A stretch of 64,000 nucleotides of DNA from Amycolatopsis lexingtonensis (GCF_014873755.1 NZ_JADBEG010000001.1:1366501-1430500); one strand, 5' to 3'; counted from the stretch's first letter, positions 50,287 to 58,940 are shown. Notes: generated by a model not told the origin, from the letters alone. Made by a program: numbers and translations.

Positions 50287-50631
50287 TCAGCTCGCGAAGG
50301 AAGGGGGAGCGCGGGTGGACCGCGAAGCGGGGACCACGACCGCGCGGAGGACCTCGCCGGGCTGTTCGGCGCGCCCCGGCTTGGGGGCGGGCGCGGCACT
50401 GGACGAGGCCGGGGCGATCGCCCACGGGACCGGCGTGGTCGCCGGCCCGCGCGGGACAGCGGGGCGGACCGAGATGAGGTCGTGTGCCGGCGCCGTGACC
50501 ACGGCCGGGCCGTCGGGGACCGGCGACCACGGCTGGACGGCCGGGGCGAGGCCGAGGAACAGCAGGACGGCGAGCAGCGACCCGAGGCGGCGGTACCGCC
50601 TCGGGTCGCTGTGCTGTCCGAATCGTCCGAT
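50287..50631 (-). CDS. possible small secreted protein without a canonical start
   Basis: The frame ending at TGA 50287 encodes a signal-peptide-like stretch (RYRRLGSLLAVLLFLGLAPAV) followed by a Pro/Ala-rich tail. No ATG, GTG or TTG precedes the hydrophobic part; a stop is met at once upstream of ATC 50631. The first GTG gives only a 71-aa product lacking the signal. Either a rare start is used, or the gene has lost its start, or the frame is fortuitous. Confidence 0.35.
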   Translation of the reverse strand: MGRFGQHSDPRRYRRLGSLLAVLLFLGLAPAVQPWSPVPDGPAVVTAPAHDLISVRPAVPRGPATTPVPWAIAPASSSAAPAPKPGRAEQPGEVLRAVVVPASRSTRAPPSFAS

Positions 50632-50645
50632 GTGGTCAGGCTACC

Positions 50646-51842
50646 TCAGCCACCGCCGTAGGTCGCCTGGGTGACCGCGAAGACGTTGCGGTTGCCCGCG
50701 CCCTCCTGCAGCGACCACAGCAGGTCGGCGGCCGTGTCGTCCTCCCAGTACGAAATGCTCTCGCCGCTGCCCACCCACGCGAACGTGGACGAGCTCACGC
50801 CCGGCTTCCAGTAGTAGAGCTGCTTCTGGCCGGAGGAGTTGAACCACCAGCGTCCGTTGTGGGACGCGACGCCGTTGAGCTTGTACCAGGGCAGCTGCAG
50901 CGCCTGGCTCGCCGTGGTCGTGGCGGCGAACACCCCGGTGGAGTCGAACGGGTAGCGGATCGCCCGCGGCGCCCGGTTCGGGTAGTCCGTGCAGCCCGAG
51001 GAGCAGGTGTACTCGGTCATGACGATCGACTTGCTGACCCGGTCGAGCGAGATCGACGACCACGCGAGGTTCGTGCCCGACGTCGTCTTCGACGTGATCG
51101 AGCCGACCTGCGGCAGGACGTAGGCGTAGTTGTGCGCGTAGTACGTGCTGCCGCTCGCGTGCCCGATCTGGTCGGCGGTGCCGCCGGTGTCGGTCTTGAG
51201 GATCTTGCGCATGTCGAACACGCGCATGCCCTTCCCGGTGTCGGCGACGTAGAGGTAGTCGCCGTACCAGGAGACCCCGCCCGCGTGGATCGGGATGTCC
51301 TTGAAGTCGGGCGCGTCCGCGGTTCCGGTCGGCTCGACCAGCAGGACCTTGCGGTAGGCGTTCGGGTAGGTGGCGTCCCAGTCGACCAGGGTGATCCGGC
51401 TGCGCTGCTGGGCGCCGTCGCAGCCGTCCTTGGTGTACCAGCTGACCAGCACGAGCTGGTGGCCGTCGTAGTTGCCGCTGTTGGCGGTGCCGACGGCGTC
51501 ACGGCTGGTCGTGATGCCCTGCGGGTAGTTCGAGCAGTCGGAGTTGTCGCCGCTGTCGAAGCGGAAACCGCCGGACAGCCCGGCCACGGAGAACGACGAC
51601 GGCAGGGCCGTGCGGTCGTGGTTCGCGTTCTCCATCACGGTGTGCACGGCCGCCGTGCCCAGCGTCGACACCAGTGCGCTGTTCACGGCGTCGAACTGGT
51701 TGTAGTTCGCGGCCAGGGTGTACTGGCTCGCGGTCAGCGTGGTCGGTCCCGCGGCGGCGAGCGCGGCCGGGGGAGCGGCGAGCAGGCCCGCGAGCACACC
51801 GGCGGCGAGCGCGGCCTTGGTCAATCGGTGGCGCAACTTCAT
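50646..51842 (-). CDS. large secreted protein, probable beta-propeller
   Basis: The 398-aa precursor has a signal peptide ending near ALAAAGP. The mature protein repeats short beta motifs with GVSWYGDYLYVADTGKGMRVFDM, HNGRWWFNS and WVGSGESISYWED, as in a six- or seven-bladed propeller. Cysteines occur in pairs. Similar proteins are secreted by Streptomyces and relatives. I recognise no enzyme motif, so the function is unknown. Confidence 0.8.
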   Translation of the reverse strand: MKLRHRLTKAALAAGVLAGLLAAPPAALAAAGPTTLTASQYTLAANYNQFDAVNSALVSTLGTAAVHTVMENANHDRTALPSSFSVAGLSGGFRFDSGDNSDCSNYPQGITTSRDAVGTANSGNYDGHQLVLVSWYTKDGCDGAQQRSRITLVDWDATYPNAYRKVLLVEPTGTADAPDFKDIPIHAGGVSWYGDYLYVADTGKGMRVFDMRKILKTDTGGTADQIGHASGSTYYAHNYAYVLPQVGSITSKTTSGTNLAWSSISLDRVSKSIVMTEYTCSSGCTDYPNRAPRAIRYPFDSTGVFAATTTASQALQLPWYKLNGVASHNGRWWFNSSGQKQLYYWKPGVSSSTFAWVGSGESISYWEDDTAADLLWSLQEGAGNRNVFAVTQATYGGG

Positions 51843-52089
51843 GTGACCCCCAAGAGTCCGATCGGTGCCCGGCTCATGGTCGTACCGGGCGGGTGGAGGG
51901 GCAACAGCCTTCGCCGGATGGGCGGTATCCGTTCACGCGCGCGTCTCACATTGAGACCCGTGCGGCCCGGGCGGCGTGCTGTGATCACGGACATGGAGTC
52001 CGGACCCGAACCCGACGAGCACCGCGTGTGCTTCGAGCGCGCGCTGGTGCCCGCCGGGTGGCAGATCGACGGCCGAATCCCCGTCGTGC

Positions 52090-53040
52090 CTACCAGCTCG
52101 ACGGGACGTAAGCCCAGCCGAGGTAGTCCGACCGCTGTGCGTAGGTGCTCGTCTGGTACACCGACGGACCGGTGCTGATCGCGACCCCGCCGCCGAGCGC
52201 GAGCATGATGTGCCCGTTGCTGGTGGTGCTGGTGAAGAAGACCGCGGCGCCGGCCGGGGCGACCGAGCCGGTGTGGATCCGGCCGTTGTTCTTCTGCCAC
52301 TGGTAGTGCGTGGTGGCCGAAGCGAACCGGCCGCTCGTGCCGAAGGCGCGCTCGACGAACAGCTCGCACTGGTTGTTCCAGTCGGTGTGGCCGAGCCGCG
52401 CCTTGGCGAACGCGATCGCGCTGTCGGCCCGCGGGTCCGCGGGGAACGCCGAGCCGCCCGGCTTGAGGCCGTCGGTGTCGCAGTGCGGGATGCCGCTGAC
52501 GAAGCCTTCGGTGCCGGTCTTGACGTACTCGTCCGGCACCCACAGGTTGTCGGCGGTGAAGTCCCAGATCTCGTCGGCCGCGGTGGCCTGGCACACCACG
52601 GGCACCGAAGCGCCGGTGAGGTACTTGTTCGCGACGCTGCCCGCCGCGTCGGCCGCGTCACCCTTCTTCGCGCGGCCGTTGAGGTCGGCCTTCGCCGGGA
52701 AGGCGTGCGGTGTCGTGCACTGGGGCGCGACCATCGCCGTCGAGCCGGTCTTGACGTAGGCGTCGGGCACCCAGAGGCCGTCGGTGGTCAGGTCCCAGAT
52801 GCTGCTGCCGCCGTAGGCCGGGCCGGTGTCCTGGCAGGCCAGGGTGACCGACGTGCCCGCCGGGTACATGTTCGCGATGCGCTGCGAACCCACCGCCACG
52901 TCGGGGTCCTTGACGGTCCGGCCGTCCACTGTGGTCGTGACCGGGTAGGCCGACGCGGCCTGCGCGGCGGGGGCGGCCAGCCCGGTGAGCGCGGTGGCCA
53001 GCCCGATGGTGGCGACCGCGGCCTTCAGTGTGGTTCTCAC
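52090..53040 (-). CDS. secreted SH3-like/CHAP-NlpC-like peptidase
   Basis: The 316-aa precursor has a signal peptide (cleavage near AAQAASA). Two SH3-like repeats end in LWVPDAYVKTG and LWVPDEYVKTG, and a C-terminal cysteine peptidase-like domain has NNQCELFV (Cys) and NGHIMLA (His). The layout is that of a cell-wall amidase or endopeptidase anchored to peptidoglycan by SH3 domains. GTG at 53040 follows GGAGG. The catalytic assignment is tentative. Confidence 0.75.
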   Translation of the reverse strand: MRTTLKAAVATIGLATALTGLAAPAAQAASAYPVTTTVDGRTVKDPDVAVGSQRIANMYPAGTSVTLACQDTGPAYGGSSIWDLTTDGLWVPDAYVKTGSTAMVAPQCTTPHAFPAKADLNGRAKKGDAADAAGSVANKYLTGASVPVVCQATAADEIWDFTADNLWVPDEYVKTGTEGFVSGIPHCDTDGLKPGGSAFPADPRADSAIAFAKARLGHTDWNNQCELFVERAFGTSGRFASATTHYQWQKNNGRIHTGSVAPAGAAVFFTSTTSNGHIMLALGGGVAISTGPSVYQTSTYAQRSDYLGWAYVPSSW

Positions 53041-53219
53041 GTGTCCTCCAGACTTTGTCCGGCCGATGGTCGGCGGCGGGCGTACAAGAGCCGTACAAGC
53101 GCCCGGTCCGGAGTAGTACTTTCTGATGACCCCAGGTCCTCCGGACTCCCGATGTGCGCGGGCGGGGAAACGCGCGATCCTCGGTGTATCGCCTTTCCGC
53201 CTTCGCCCGAGGAGAACCG

Positions 53220-53468
53220 ATGCACCCCGCCGACCTGATCCAAGGCCACGAGCAAACCTGGTCGTGGCTCCTGCTCGGCCTGACCGGCGCCGTCGTGCTG
53301 GCCTTCGTCGTGCTGTTCCTGTCCGCGCTCGTGAGCATCCTCGGCTCACGGCTGACCGGCGGCATGAAGCTCGTCTGGGTGATCTTCGCCTTTTGCGCGC
53401 CGTTCCTGGGCAGCCTGCTGTGGTTCGCGGTCGGCCGTCGCGACGCTTACCTGCCGGCCCGCCGATGA
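53220..53468 (+). CDS. PLDc_N-type small membrane protein
   Basis: The 82-aa protein has two transmembrane helices with the second reading KLVWVIFAFCAPFLGSLLWFAVGRR, the short membrane domain (PLDc_N) found at the N-terminus of cardiolipin synthases and as a free-standing protein. CGAGGAGAA precedes the ATG. Its stop overlaps the ABC ATPase start as ATGA, so it is the first gene of that operon. Confidence 0.82.
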   Translation: MHPADLIQGHEQTWSWLLLGLTGAVVLAFVVLFLSALVSILGSRLTGGMKLVWVIFAFCAPFLGSLLWFAVGRRDAYLPARR

Positions 53469-54370
53469 TCGTCGCGGAAGGACTGACCAAGAACTACCGC
53501 GGCGGCACCGGCGTCTGCGGGCTTTCGTTCACCGTGCGGCCCGGCGTCGTCACCGGCTTCCTCGGCCCCAACGGCGCGGGCAAGTCGACGACCATCCGGC
53601 TCATGCTCGGCCTCACCCGCGGCGCGGGCCGGACCACGTTCGGCGGCCGGGTCTACGCGGACGTCCCCGGTCCACTGCGGACGGTCGGCGTACTCACCGA
53701 CGCCGCGGCGGTGCACCCGGCGCGGACCGCCACCGCGCACCTGAGAATGGTCGCCTCGGGCGGAGGCCTGCCCGCGCGGCGGGTGCGGGAGGTCCTGGCG
53801 TCCGTCGGGCTCGAGTCCGTCGCGCACCGGCCCGCCGGCCGGTTCAGCCTCGGCATGAAGCAGCGGCTCGGCCTGGCCACCGCGCTGCTCGGCGACCCGG
53901 AGTACCTGATCCTCGACGAGCCGGCCAACGGGCTCGATCCGGAGGGCGTGCGCTGGATCCGCGACCTGTTGCGCCGGCTGGCGGCCGAGGGCCGCACGAT
54001 CCTCGCGTCCTCGCACCTGCTCGCGGAGATGTCCCTGCTCGCCGACGACCTGATCGTGATCGGCGCGGGCCGTCTCGTCTCGGCAGGCCCGCTGGCGGAG
54101 TTCGTCCGGGAGCACGCGCGCACCGACGTCGTGGTGCGCGTCGAGCAGCCCGGCGTGCTGCTGGTGGCGCTGGCGCGCGATGGCCTGCGCGTGCGGCAGG
54201 AGACTGCGGGGGAGCTGGTCGTCGAGACGGCCGACACCGGACGGGTGGCCTCGGTGGCCGCGCGTGCGGGGATCGCGGTGCGCGAGCTGTTCGTGCGGCA
54301 GAGCGGCTTGGAGGACGCCTTCCTCGCCGCCACCGCGGCGGCTGTCCGGCACCAGGGGGTGCCGTCGTGA
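53465..54370 (+). CDS. ABC transporter ATP-binding protein
   Basis: The 301-aa ATPase has Walker A GPNGAGKST (34-42), signature-like FSLGMKQR, Walker B YLILDEP and the H-loop SSH. It belongs to the exporter-type family (DrrA/CcmA-like) with a C-terminal extension of about 80 residues. It probably powers export with the permease encoded 70 bases downstream. The substrate is not known. Confidence 0.92.
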   Translation: MIVAEGLTKNYRGGTGVCGLSFTVRPGVVTGFLGPNGAGKSTTIRLMLGLTRGAGRTTFGGRVYADVPGPLRTVGVLTDAAAVHPARTATAHLRMVASGGGLPARRVREVLASVGLESVAHRPAGRFSLGMKQRLGLATALLGDPEYLILDEPANGLDPEGVRWIRDLLRRLAAEGRTILASSHLLAEMSLLADDLIVIGAGRLVSAGPLAEFVREHARTDVVVRVEQPGVLLVALARDGLRVRQETAGELVVETADTGRVASVAARAGIAVRELFVRQSGLEDAFLAATAAAVRHQGVPS

Positions 54371-54440
54371 CGCCGGGATCGGGGCTTGGCCCGGTGGTGG
54401 GCGTTGCGGCCGCCGCAGCTCGCGATCAGGAGGTGCGCCC

Positions 54441-55124
54441 GTGAAGCACGCGCTGGCCTACGAATGGTTCCGCGTCCGCTCACTCCGCTCGACCTGGCTC
54501 CTGCTGGCGGCCGCCGGCGTGATCCAGTTCGTCTCCGGCCTCTACTGGGGCCTCAAGCGCGACCTCGGCAGCCTGGACGCGCTCACCTCGGCGTTCGGCC
54601 TCGCCGACCGCATAGGCGCACTGCTGATCGCCGCCGCCGGGGTCGCCGCGTTCGGGCTCGACCACCAGCACGGCACCTGGGCCACCACGCGGCTCGTGCT
54701 GCGCTCGCCCGCCCGGATCGTCGCCGCGCGGGCGGTGGTCACCGGTGGGCTCGGGCTGCTCGGCGGGGTGCTGATGGTGGTGCTGACCGCCGCCGGGGTG
54801 CTGGCCGGCGGCGGTGCCCTGCCTGCCGGCGCGGGGGCGGCAGGCCGGGCGGCGGGCGGTGTGCTGCTGCTGACCGTCCTTTCCGGACTCGCCGGGGTGG
54901 CGCTCGGCGGCCTGCTGCGGCACACCGGCCTGGCGATCGGGACCTTCGCGGTCTGGGTGTTCGCCGGGGAGACCACGCTGGCCGTGCTCGGGCGAGTGCC
55001 GGTGACCCTGCTGCCGTTCAGCGGCACGGCGTTGTCCGCCCTGCCGGGGACGGTGGTGTTCGCGGGGCTGGTGGCCGCGGCGCTCGCGGCGGTGACCTTC
55101 ACCCTGCCTCGCCGTGACGGCTGA
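54441..55124 (+). CDS. ABC transporter permease
   Basis: The 227-aa protein has about six transmembrane helices in the ABC-2 style, with EWFRVRSLRSTWLLL at the N-terminus and HQHGTWATTRLV after the second helix. GTG at 54441 follows CAGGAGG. It forms an exporter with the ATPase upstream. The histidine kinase gene begins 25 bases later, so the pair of sensor and exporter is likely functionally linked. Confidence 0.88.
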   Translation: MKHALAYEWFRVRSLRSTWLLLAAAGVIQFVSGLYWGLKRDLGSLDALTSAFGLADRIGALLIAAAGVAAFGLDHQHGTWATTRLVLRSPARIVAARAVVTGGLGLLGGVLMVVLTAAGVLAGGGALPAGAGAAGRAAGGVLLLTVLSGLAGVALGGLLRHTGLAIGTFAVWVFAGETTLAVLGRVPVTLLPFSGTALSALPGTVVFAGLVAAALAAVTFTLPRRDG

Positions 55125-55149
55125 GCGGGTGCACCCTAACCTGGGCACG

Positions 55150-56265
55150 ATGAGGCGGGCGCTGGCGTGGTGGGACGGTCGTGCCGTCCTGCTCGCGCTC
55201 GACGTCGCGGTGGCCGCGGCCGTCATCGCGGTGACCCTGACCGGTGGCGACCCGCGTGACCCGCACCCGGCGCTCTACGTCCCTGCGGTGGTCGTCTCGG
55301 GGCTCGCGCTGCTGGTGCGGCGCCGGTGGCCGTTCCTGGTGCTGCTGGTCGCCGTGGGGTGTATGCCGGCCGGGGTGACGCTGCTGCCGCTGATGGTGGC
55401 GCAGTACTCGGTCGCGGTGCGGTACGGCGTGAGCGTCGTGACCGGGCTGGCGGTCGTCATCGCCGGGATCGCCGGGAACGTCGTGCCGGCGCTGCGGGCG
55501 CCGGCGAGCTTCACCCTGTTGGTGATCGTGCTGGGGTTCTTCGTGCTCGGCCCGGCGCTGGCCGGCCTGTGGATGCACCAGCGCGCCGCGCTGCTGGCCG
55601 TGCTGCGGGAGCGGGCCGACGAAGCCGAGCGCACCCGGACGCTGCTGGCCGACCAGGCGGTCTTCGCCGAGCGGCGGCGGATCGCCCGGGAGATGCACGA
55701 CGTCGTCGCGCACCGCGTCACGGCGGTCGCGCTGCAGGCCGGTGCGCTGTCGCTGCGGGCCCCGGACGAAAAGACCGAGCAGGCCGCCGAGACGATCCGG
55801 GCCACCAGCGCGACCGCGCTCGACGAGCTGCGCGGCATCCTGCGCGTGCTGCGCGACGACGCGGTGGCGGCGCCGGGCGTGCTCGGATCGTTGGAGGACC
55901 TGGTGGAAGAGGTCACCGCGACCGGCGCGCGGGTCGAGCTGGCGCTGCCGGATCCGCTGCCCGCGGTGCCCGACCAGGTCGGCCGCGCCGTCTACCGGGT
56001 CGTCCAGGAAGCCCTGACCAACGCGGGCAAGCATGCCCCGCACGCGGCGGTCGAGGTCCGGCTGGATGTCACCGGCGACCGGCTCGCGGTGGAGGTGACC
56101 AACCGGCTGACCCCGCACGGCAGCGCCGTCCCGGGGTCCGGCTACGGCCTGGTCGGCATGCGCGAACGGGTGGAACTGGCGGGCGGCGAACTCCGGACGG
56201 GCCCGACCGGCGACGGCCGGTTCCGGGTGCTGGCCCGGTTCCCGGTGGGAGGGGAGACGGCGTGA
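55150..56265 (+). CDS. NarL-type sensor histidine kinase
   Basis: The 371-aa kinase has about five N-terminal membrane helices (to residue 140), the HisKA_3 phosphoacceptor H183 in REMHDVVAHRV and a HATPase domain with QEALTNAGKHAP and GYGLVGMRERV. The ATG has TAACCT seven bases upstream and no ribosome site, so it is probably a leaderless mRNA. Its stop overlaps the response regulator as GTGA. Confidence 0.92.
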   Translation: MRRALAWWDGRAVLLALDVAVAAAVIAVTLTGGDPRDPHPALYVPAVVVSGLALLVRRRWPFLVLLVAVGCMPAGVTLLPLMVAQYSVAVRYGVSVVTGLAVVIAGIAGNVVPALRAPASFTLLVIVLGFFVLGPALAGLWMHQRAALLAVLRERADEAERTRTLLADQAVFAERRRIAREMHDVVAHRVTAVALQAGALSLRAPDEKTEQAAETIRATSATALDELRGILRVLRDDAVAAPGVLGSLEDLVEEVTATGARVELALPDPLPAVPDQVGRAVYRVVQEALTNAGKHAPHAAVEVRLDVTGDRLAVEVTNRLTPHGSAVPGSGYGLVGMRERVELAGGELRTGPTGDGRFRVLARFPVGGETA

Positions 56266-56906
56266 CGGTGAAGGTCGTGCTGCTGGAGGACGAGGAACTG
56301 GTCCGCAGCGGCATCCGGATGATCCTCGAGTCGGCCGAGGACCTCGAAGTGGTCGCCGAGGACACCGACGGCTCGCGCGCGGTCGAGCTGACCGACCGCT
56401 ACCGGCCGGACGTCGTGCTCACCGACGTCCAGATGCCGAAGGTCGACGGCCTCGAGGTGGTCAAGCGGCTGGCCGGCCACCCGGCAGCCCCGGCGGTGGT
56501 GGTCCTGACGACGTTCGACGTCGACGAGTACGTCTACACGGCGCTGCGCCACGGCGCCGCGGGCTTCCTGCTCAAGGACACCCCGCCCCGCGAGCTGGTG
56601 ACGGCTGTCCGCGTGGCCGCCCGCGGCGAGGCGATGCTGTCCCCGCGGATCACCAAGCGCCTGCTCACCGACTTCGCCTCGCGTGGCGGCAGCACGCAGG
56701 CCCGCGCCCGGCTTTCGGTGCTGACCCCGCGGGAGCACGACGTGTCCGTCCACATCGGACGCGGCCTCAGCAACGCCGAGATCGCGAAGGCGCTCGTGCT
56801 GAGCGAGTCGACCGTGAAAGTCCACATCGGACGCATCATGGCGAAGCTGGACGCGGCCAACCGCACGCAGGTGGCGATCCTGGTCCACGACGCCGGCTTG
56901 AGCTGA
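56262..56906 (+). CDS. LuxR-type response regulator
   Basis: The 214-aa protein has a receiver domain with D55 in VVLTD, the switch residues T/F and K in LLKD, and a C-terminal LuxR helix-turn-helix (GLSNAEIAKALVLSESTVKVHIGRI). It is phosphorylated by the coupled kinase and probably regulates the ABC exporter. The segment VHIGR appears twice in the HTH region, coded by an identical 15-mer. Confidence 0.93.
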   Translation: MTVKVVLLEDEELVRSGIRMILESAEDLEVVAEDTDGSRAVELTDRYRPDVVLTDVQMPKVDGLEVVKRLAGHPAAPAVVVLTTFDVDEYVYTALRHGAAGFLLKDTPPRELVTAVRVAARGEAMLSPRITKRLLTDFASRGGSTQARARLSVLTPREHDVSVHIGRGLSNAEIAKALVLSESTVKVHIGRIMAKLDAANRTQVAILVHDAGLS

Positions 56907-56910
56907 CGAG

Positions 56911-57477
56911 CTATTCCCCGTCCGCGCGGCGCCGCAGGATCTTCAGCGACTGCTCGCACCAGCGCAGGTTCTCCCGCTCGAACGACAGTCCGCGCATCAG
57001 CGTCAGGTACGGCCCGACCCGCTCCACCTCGGCCAGGTAGTCGTCCTCGAACCGGCCGTCCAGCAGGCGGGTGCGGAGCCGTTCGTAGCGGGCGATCTTC
57101 GCCTCCGCGCGAGCCATCCGCTCCTCGAGCGCGCTGCGCACCGCGGCCTCGTCGCCCGCGTCGACCGCCTGGACCTGCACCAGCAGCTCGTCGCGGATCA
57201 CCCCCGGACGGGGCGGGCGCGCCGTGAACTCGCGCAGGCACCGGTGGCCCTCCTCGGTCACCGAGAACAGGCGCTTGTCCGGCCGCCGCTCCTGCCGGAC
57301 GACCCGCGCGGAAACCAGGCCGTCGGCCGCCATCCGGTCGAGCTCCCGGTAGAGCTGCTGCGGGGTCGCCGCCCAGAAGTTCGCCACCGAGGCGTCGAAC
57401 CCCTTCGCCAGGTCGTAGCCCGACGCCTCGCCTTCGAGCAGCGCCGCCAGCAGCGCGTGGCGCAGTGCGTTACTCAC
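56911..57477 (-). CDS. PadR-family regulator
   Basis: The 188-aa protein has the PadR winged helix (LLAALLEGEASGYDLAKGFDASVANFWAATPQQLYREL) and a C-terminal helical dimerisation domain. GTG at 57477 follows the stop of the SnoaL-like gene. A TTAGTTGAGT site covers its start and an identical one lies before the SnoaL gene, so it probably represses its own operon. It converges with the response regulator gene, four bases apart. Confidence 0.92.
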   Translation of the reverse strand: MSNALRHALLAALLEGEASGYDLAKGFDASVANFWAATPQQLYRELDRMAADGLVSARVVRQERRPDKRLFSVTEEGHRCLREFTARPPRPGVIRDELLVQVQAVDAGDEAAVRSALEERMARAEAKIARYERLRTRLLDGRFEDDYLAEVERVGPYLTLMRGLSFERENLRWCEQSLKILRRRADGE

Positions 57478-57487
57478 TTAGTTGAGT
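57472..57487. promoter_or_regulatory. candidate PadR site at padR start
   Basis: ACTCACTTAGTTGAGT is an imperfect palindrome that contains the 10-mer TTAGTTGAGT, which also occurs at 57888-57897. It spans the SnoaL stop and the padR start codon. Confidence 0.4.
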
Positions 57488-57867
57488 GCTTCGCGCTGAA
57501 TCCGGTCGAACTGCGCCGCCATGGCTTCGGCCAGTGCCTGGGCCGCCGACAGCGGGCGGACCATCACCGTGAACTCGTCGATCAGGCCGTCGGCGTCGAG
57601 GTGGAGGAAGTCGCAGCCCTCGACCCGCACGTCGCCGATCCGCGCTTCGAAGACGAGGGCGTGGTCGTGGCCCTCGCCGCCGCTCAGCTCGCGCACGTAA
57701 CGGAAGTCTTCGAAGACGCGCAGGACGCCCCGCAGGATCGCGGCCGTGATCGCCTTGCCGGGGTAGGGCTTGAAGGCCACCGGGCTGCGGAACACGACGT
57801 TCTCCGCGAGCGTCGCGGCCATGGCGTCGGGATCGTGGGCCTCGACGGCCTTGCGGAAGCTGTTCAT
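57478..57867 (-). CDS. SnoaL/NTF2-like protein under PadR control
   Basis: The 129-aa protein has the NTF2-like pattern FRKAVEAHDPDAMAATLAENVVFRSPVAFKPYPG and LHLDADGLIDEFTVMVRP. Such proteins act as hydrolases, isomerases or binding proteins of small molecules. ATG at 57867 follows GAGGTGCC; a GTG at 57879 is possible. It is directly followed by padR (GTG next to TAA), a typical substrate/regulator arrangement. Confidence 0.85.
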   Translation of the reverse strand: MNSFRKAVEAHDPDAMAATLAENVVFRSPVAFKPYPGKAITAAILRGVLRVFEDFRYVRELSGGEGHDHALVFEARIGDVRVEGCDFLHLDADGLIDEFTVMVRPLSAAQALAEAMAAQFDRIQREALN

Positions 57868-57880
57868 GCGGCACCTCACC

Positions 57881-57897
57881 TAGTCAATTAGTTGAGT
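57881..57897. promoter_or_regulatory. candidate PadR operator before the SnoaL gene
   Basis: TAGTCAATTAGTTGAGT lies 14 bases before the SnoaL ATG. It is AT-rich against its surroundings and shares TTAGTTGAGT with the site at the padR start, as expected for a PadR operator. Confidence 0.55.
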
Positions 57898-58049
57898 AGA
57901 GCGTAGCAGCATGGCCGTCCGTGACCGTTCGGCGACGCACAGCTTCGGCACAGGGCGGTCACAGCCGTCGTCCCCACGCTGTGCCAAGGCCGGCTCAAGC
58001 GAAAGTCAACCGGCCGTTACCGAACCCGGACGACTGCGGAAGGACAGGC

Positions 58050-58889
58050 ATGGCAGACGATCACGAGGGACAACGGGTCAGCAGGCGGCGGATGCTCGCC
58101 GGCGTGAGCTCGGTCGGCTTGGGAGCGCTCGTCACCGCGTGCGCGGGCAAGAGCGCGGTGACGACGTCGACCGGCGAAACCGTCGCCCTGCAGGCGGTCA
58201 CCGACGCCGACCTCACCGCGCTCTTCGCCGGCGCGCGGACGTGCACCCTCACCGCGACCACCACCCAGGGGCCGTACTACTTCGACGCCGACAAGATCCG
58301 GAGCGACGTCCGCGAGGACAAGCAGGGCGTGAAGCTGCGCCTGGCCCTGCAGGTGCAGGACAGCGAGACGTGCAAGCCGATCCCGCACGCGGTGGTCGAA
58401 ATCTGGCACTGCGACGCCGGTGGGCTGTACTCCGGCGCGGAGGCGGCGTCCGGTGGTGGTGGCACGCCTCCCACGGGTCCGCCGCCGACCGGCACGCCGT
58501 CCACCGGAGGGCCGCCGCCCGGCGGCGACGCCGACCTCGAGCCCACCGACGACAAGCGGTACCTGCGCGGCGCCCAGGTCACCAACCAGCGCGGGACCGT
58601 CGAGTTCACCACGATCTGGCCGGGGTGGTACCGCGGGCGGACCGTCCACGTCCACGTGATGGTGCACGTGGGCAACGAAAAGACCCTGACCACCCAGCTG
58701 ATGTTCGACGAAGCGCTGAACGCGCGGGCGCTGGCCACCGAGCCGTACGCGCAGCGCACCGGCCGCGACACCTTCAACGAGAACGATTCGATCTACCAGC
58801 CGAGCATGCTGCTGAAGGTCACCCGGGCACACGACGGGTACGTCGGCTGCATCGTGCTCAACGCCGACCCCGACCACGACGGCACCTGA
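58050..58889 (+). CDS. Tat-exported intradiol ring-cleavage dioxygenase lipoprotein
   Basis: The 279-aa protein has a twin-arginine motif (SRRRMLAG), then a lipobox VTAC with C31, so it is exported folded and lipid-anchored. The intradiol dioxygenase domain has GPYYF, IWHCDAGGLY (Y127), GWYRGRTVHVHV (Y194, H200, H202), the candidate Fe(III) ligands. A Pro/Gly-rich insert at about 135-160 is unusual. It should cleave catechol-like compounds outside the membrane. GGAAGGACA precedes the ATG. Confidence 0.88.
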   Translation: MADDHEGQRVSRRRMLAGVSSVGLGALVTACAGKSAVTTSTGETVALQAVTDADLTALFAGARTCTLTATTTQGPYYFDADKIRSDVREDKQGVKLRLALQVQDSETCKPIPHAVVEIWHCDAGGLYSGAEAASGGGGTPPTGPPPTGTPSTGGPPPGGDADLEPTDDKRYLRGAQVTNQRGTVEFTTIWPGWYRGRTVHVHVMVHVGNEKTLTTQLMFDEALNARALATEPYAQRTGRDTFNENDSIYQPSMLLKVTRAHDGYVGCIVLNADPDHDGT

Positions 58890-58896
58890 CGGATTC

Positions 58897-58927
58897 CCGC
58901 ACGGGTGGCACCGGGCCACCCGTGCGG
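58897..58927. terminator. strong hairpin between dioxygenase and convergent ligase gene
   Basis: CCGCACGGGTGGC pairs perfectly with GCCACCCGTGCGG around a five-base loop, in the 51-bp gap between two converging genes. It is a very stable bidirectional terminator candidate. Confidence 0.75.
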
Positions 58928-58940
58928 ACCGTATAACGCC

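Noticed and set aside
51993..52178. Short plus-strand ORF before the SH3/CHAP gene, first 30 codons with good GC3
   Set aside because: The codon pattern breaks down after about 35 codons, it runs antisense into the end of the peptidase gene, and no start signal is clear. It is at most a gene remnant.
54367..54444. 25-codon ORF with GTGA overlaps at both ends between the ABC ATPase and permease
   Set aside because: GC3 is low and the product is a plain Ala/Val/Gly peptide. The overlaps may be chance. The permease has its own good ribosome site.
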